From the NCBI GenBank assembly GCA_023055505.1, contig JALIRH010000094.1:740578-804577 (forward strand): DNA of 64,000 nt, written 5' to 3'. The notes below the pieces were generated by a model. It saw only the letters and a program-made list of their open reading frames with translations, did no database searches and was not told where the DNA came from. Positions 59,260 through 64,000 of the stretch are shown one piece after another. How positions within the stretch are numbered: the stretch's first letter is position 1; each line of letters opens with the position of its first letter. A program made the position numbers and the translations under genes. The DNA comes from Callipepla californica brunnescens (Eukaryota > Chordata > Aves > Galliformes > Odontophoridae).

Positions 59260-60106
59260 AGAATCACAGAATTGCAGGGGCTGGAAGGGACCTCTAGAGA
59301 TCATCTAGTCCAAACCCATGCCAAAGCAGGCTTCCTACAGCAGGTTGCACAGGTAGGTGTCCAGGCAGGTCTTGAATGTCTCCAGAGAAGGAGACTCCAC
59401 AATCTGTCAGGGCATCCTGTGCCAGTGCTCCATCAGCCTTACTGTGAAGAAGTTCTTATGCACATTTGAGTGAAATTTCTTATGCTTCAGTTTGTGGCCA
59501 TTTCCCCTTGTCCTGTCACCATGCAACTCTGTGTTTTCTCCCACACCTCAGATACTTACAGATATGGATAGATCTCCTCTGAGTCTTCTTTTTCAAGGCT
59601 GAACAGACGCAGGTCGCTCAGCCTTTCCTCATAACAGAAGTGCTCCAGGTCCTTTATCATCTTAGTAGCCCTCTACTGGACCCTTTCGAGGAGATCCCTG
59701 TCTTTCTTGTACTGGGAAGCCTAGACCTGGAGACAGTATTCCAGATGAGGCCTCACCGGGGCAGAGTAAAGGGGGAGGGTCACCTCCCTTGACCTGCTGG
59801 CCATGCTGTTTTTAATGCACCCTAGGAAGCCACTGCTCTTCTTGTCAATCAGGGCTCATGCCACTGTTGGACACTGCTGGCTCATGGCCAACCTGTCATC
59901 CACCAGGACACTGAGGTCCCTCTCCTCAGAGCTCCTTTCCATGAGGTCATCCCCCAGCCTGTACCCGTGTGTACAATTATTTGTCCCTAGGTGCAAGACT
60001 CTGCACATGCTCTTGTAAACCTCATCTGGTTTCTCTCTGCCCAAATCTCCAGCCTGTCCAGGTCTTGCTGAATGGCAGCACAGCCTTCTGGTGTGCCAGC
60101 CATTCC
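59260..60106 (-). mobile_element. CR1 LINE, antisense, inserted into another CR1 (0.85 kb)
   Basis: A reversed CR1 of another subtype: AGAATCACAGAATTGCAGGG, AGGTAGGTGTCCAGGCAGG, GGTCTTGAATGTCTCCAGAG, GTGAAGAAGTTCTTATGCAC, CTGGCTCATGGCCAACCTG and TCCAGGTCTTGCTGAATGGC. It is well preserved and 5'-truncated, ending near CATTCCT at 60106. It lies between two halves of a + strand CR1. Confidence 0.92.
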
Positions 60107-60722
60107 TTGAAAGGTTTCTACAAGGGCATCAGCAGAAGAAGAGCAGTGAAAATGCAGGACCAAGGCCAGAGAGGCCTTGTGATAAAGGAGGCCTTGTGGG
60201 AAAGGACATAGAGATGCCTGGGGAACTCAGTATCTTCTTCATCCCTGTGTTTACTGTTAAGACTTGTTCTGAGTAACCTCAAGCCCCTGATACTGATGGG
60301 AAAGTCCAGAACAGTATAGATTTATTCTCAGTAGATAATTATTTATTTAGCAAACTTTTAAATAAACTTGTCCAACAGACATCCATGGGTCTTGATAAGG
60401 GTGCACCCTTGTGCACCAGAAGAGCTGGTACACAGTCAGCTCTAAAAGGTAATTGGAGAGTAGATGCTGACTGGGAAGAAATTCTGAGGAATACGAGAAG
60501 GCAAGAGTCACTCCTGTCTCCAAAAAGGGCAAGAAGGATACAGGGAACTGCAGACTGATCAACCTCATTCTGTCCCTACAACACTGTTGGAGCAAATGAT
60601 CCTGGAATCCATTTCCAGACATTACACAGGACACAAAGATGAATGAGAGTACACAGCATGAATTTACAATGAGGTAATTGTGGCTGACCAACCTGATGGT
60701 CTTCTACAACGAAATGACTGGC
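60107..60722 (+). mobile_element. CR1 LINE ORF2 segment, right half of the split copy
   Basis: It resumes as AAAGGTTTCTACAAGGGCAT, then AGCAGAAGAAGAGCAGTG, AGGGCAAGAAGGATACAGG and GGTCTTCTACAACGAAATG. In a typical CR1 these directly follow the phrase that ends at 59258. That supports one element split by the antisense insertion. Confidence 0.82.
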
Positions 60723-63700
60723 TCTATGTGTGTACATACAGCAGGAAAGACAGATTAGGAAATAATTACTGAGAGCGATGACCAGATAAAAACTAGGTTT
60801 CCACTGCAGGTAATAGATTCAAAAAATGTTTACTTAGCATAAATTTGGATGCCTGTCTGTTGGGTAATTTTTATACTAGTGCTGACAGCAGTGATCATCA
60901 GTGACAGATGAAAGTACAGCACTGCTGCCCTCTTTGTTTCTTTCTTATTCAGGTGCTGAGTTTCCATTAGCATTTCTGGAGGAGTAAATATGTTGATTGG
61001 GGAAGATGTCTTTACTTTAAATATTTGACACAGGGGTGTTACCTAGACATCAAGAGGAAAATAAGAAGATAAAGGAGATGCTGCTTCATCTGTGTCAGTA
61101 TCTTCAAACACTCACCACTATACACAAATTTACTGTATTTTTAGAAAGAACCTTAATGGAGCTGACGCATCTGCTAAGAGTGGACTGATTTTAGTGATGG
61201 GAATAATTTCTGCTCTAAGATCTGAGAAAATGGTCCTCACCCATTACAGCTTCATTTTTCTCTTTGGTCACTGTCCCTTCTTAACAAAGAAATGTTAAAA
61301 CATGAAAAAAAATTCTAGCCACAGAATACCAGAGTGGGTAGAACCTGTCCTTCTTCTGCCTCTGTTTCTGACAGAGGTGAGTACAGGTGTTTAGAACAAC
61401 ATGTAAGAAGAGCTGTCACTCAGTCCAAAGAGGAAACATTTCATTATTCTCATGGTGATGGCACAGTGGTTTTTGGTGTAGTAATTTTTATTCTCCTGTC
61501 TTCCATTGCAGGATGCCATGCAGTCGATTTACACAGTCTTTCTATTATCCTTCTGAAATATCTGTTCTAATTTTAATTTTTGACTATGTGTTCCATGTGG
61601 ACTTGTTATCTATATCAAATCATTTACTGATATTAATTTGAAATGTTTCTTTTTCTTTAATTTGGCTCTGTTCTGCTATTACAAATGTCAAATAAATATG
61701 GAGATTTCCTTAGGCTTAATATTAATATTTTATCTCTATGTGGATTTCTTTTCTTCATCATTGATGAAAGTGTGCCTTGGAAAAATGATTACATTGACTT
61801 CACTGGGTCGAACACCACTCATATCCTCTTCCTTCTATTCTTGTGCTCTTGACTTTCTGCTTGGAAGGAAATTTTGCTAACTATCCCATTGTTCTGTTAC
61901 ACTCCTTATCCCCCTATTACTTTTAGGTCTGTCATGAGCTGCAGTGAGCAAAATCAAATTTTCTTTTATAGACCACATCAGCACTGTGTTTAAGAGTATT
62001 ATTTGATTTGAATATAAGTAGCTATGGAAAAAATGAACAAGCAAACCAAAACAGACACTCAACAGTTAAATATATTAGCAATTAATCTAAAAAAAACTAA
62101 TATTTTCAGGCTGCAACCTGTGATTTACTGCGAGTTTTACAGGTTTAAACATTAGATGCACCTAGTGGAACAGAGAGGCATTTCTGTGATTCTTTTAGTT
62201 TAGTGACCAGCAAAGCCCAGCTAAGTCTGAGTTTTCTGTAAAGTTGCAGTAGGTATGCAACATTGTGTCAGATGTCCAAGTAACCTGGGGGGGTTCTGGC
62301 TTTCCAGAGTGCAACACCAAAGGCACAAATGCTTGGTGATGCCCTGAGAGCTGCAGGTGCCTCATATTGCAGAAAGTCCCACCACAGCTCTTCCAAATCA
62401 GGCCACCATAAAGAGAGGAAATGGAAAATCAGTAGCATTTCCTTAATGTCCTGTTCAAACTATTCCTTAGGGTTATTTATCTTTGCAAGATATTGCCTTT
62501 GTGGAACAGTTGAAACACAGTCCTCGTTCATTCCAAGCTCCTTGAATAGAATCATAGAATTCCCAATAGAATTGGGAATACCAGAGTTCATCTTTCTCTC
62601 ACCTAAGTTTTCATGATGAAGGACACATGCTACTGGAAAATATTGTTAACATGAAATGTTTTGTCTTTGAAGATGGCCTCAGTTCAGTTAATATAGTGTG
62701 TTAATTCAGATTCTGATGAATGTATTTCTCTTTATGACAAATCCAGGCACCCTAAGCAGGGCAGGGAAAACAGCATACTCTATTTCTTTCTCTTGAGCCT
62801 GTGGTGACATCATAGCCATTGTCTGCTTACCTATCAAGATGTATTCAAGCAATAGTGATGTGCTTGACCTTGAACACCAGTAAACCATTTCTGCTCTGAC
62901 AAGCATAAACTGTTCAAATCAGACATATACAAAACTTACAGGATGATCTAGGGAAATCCTCCTAGAATTTTTCTGTATGACACTTTCTCTTCTCTTACCT
63001 ACTGCTGTGGTAGGAAAGACATTTGGCAGACAGAGGACTGTGGTTATGAAGGAAGATAATTGTGGTAAACTTCTGAGGACCTGACACTGTTGCACAGTAT
63101 AGTGGACAATCATTTTTTATGACCAGTGCTATTTTAATGAGAATACAACATGCTTCTCCTGAAACAAGCTGTGGAAAGGGGCTCGATCAGGAAGGTCTTC
63201 CTTTATATCCAATGGTTGAGAAGCCCCTGTCCCATCTGACATGAGAAATGCTCTGCTGCTCTGACAATGGCAAACTAATGAAGAGGGGATTATAAAATGA
63301 TGTGTCATAGCTGAGACATTGGTAGAGTCTTGTATGACAGTCACAGTAAGTCTAAGAAAGAGAGAGAAAAGCAGTAGCAGCACACAGTCAGGCAGTGCAG
63401 TTTAGTTAAGCAGTGTCCTGATAAGAATCAGGTTAACTTCTAGTTGTAATACTTTCAAATGAATAGTGGTGTAAAGGCTTAAATAGAACTAAATGATAGT
63501 CATTATCAAATAAGTATTTTTCTTATAACACTTAGTCTTTTAAAATACTTTCTTTCCTGGCTGTTTGTCTGATGTGCTGTGTCCAAGTCACAGTAATGAC
63601 TGATATATATTTCTGCTTTATCTTCTGTTTTATTGACCATCAAGTATCACAAAACAGTATTTAAAATTAGTGTGGTTTGCTCGTTTCTCTTTTTTCGTTT

Positions 63701-64000
63701 TATTTATTTATTTATTTATTTATATTTAGGGATAATGTGTGATATAGTTGTTTCTGGTTTCCTTAATTTAACATATCTAAAGCTCAGCAGGCTTTACTAG
63801 GTCTATTTCAGTGAATTCTGGCTTAAGAAACATCATCTAGTTTTTGCTCAACTACTTTGTGTTGAGTCTAATACATGTGTAAAGAGCAGGAAGTTAAGAA
63901 TACAGCATTCCTTAACAAGTGATGCTGGTAGTTAACCTCTGTGACCCCATACCAATGGGTTTTGCATGAATGTTAAAGCATTGTGGTTGAAAGGTAAGCA
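60723..64000. other. Intergenic to window end, no genes seen
   Basis: AT-rich sequence. It has a small hairpin at 62559-62579 (ATTCCCAAT and ATTGGGAAT, 3-base loop) and a (TTTA)n tract at 63698-63723. No exons recognisable. In other vertebrates VLDLR is the next gene beyond SMARCA2, but nothing from it is visible here. Confidence 0.65.

Overview
This window is eukaryotic and almost certainly avian. It carries the 3' part of one large split gene, SMARCA2 (BRM, a SWI/SNF chromatin-remodelling ATPase), on the + strand, followed by about 20 kb with no recognisable gene. The bird assignment rests on many CR1 LINE copies, including the typical 3' end (TTCCAACC...ATTCTATGA), and on decayed bird-type LTR and mariner sequences. 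The CR1 style suggests a galliform. In chicken SMARCA2 lies on the Z chromosome, so the window is probably Z-linked; that is known of the gene, not visible here.

Layout. Nine coding exons lie at 802-1029, 3840-3917, 7960-8178, 23659-23876, 35579-35684, 36646-36747, 40542-40674, 42120-42262 and 42926-42961 (TGA stop at 42959). All junctions are AG/GT and the reading phase is kept throughout. Together they encode the last ~420 residues: end of the helicase C lobe (motif VI), SnAC region, a basic AT-hook segment, the bromodomain and the acidic/basic C-terminal tail. Paralogue-diagnostic stretches ([50 protein letters not shown]) match BRM rather than BRG1/SMARCA4. The 3' UTR runs to a polyadenylation signal at 43867 with a GU-rich element after it.

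The introns (up to 15.5 kb) hold CR1 fragments on both strands, an LTR-like remnant split by a CR1 (about 6690-7330), a mariner-like remnant (about 14790-15357), and simple repeats. The 43.9-64 kb flank holds more and longer CR1 copies, including a nested pair (58722-60722), and a GATA microsatellite at 52.2 kb.

The most interesting signal is an unannotated exon-like segment at 21753-21848 in the 15.5-kb intron. It is 96 nt, open, in phase on both sides, has a strong acceptor and a donor, and has an ATG at its second codon. It could be a cassette exon or the start of a short BRM isoform that keeps the AT-hook and bromodomain but lacks the ATPase. A second intronic cluster (X-box, NRF1-like site and TATA box, 32389-32466) could be an internal promoter. 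I see no bacterial-type genes, operons, CRISPR arrays or any clearly novel system.
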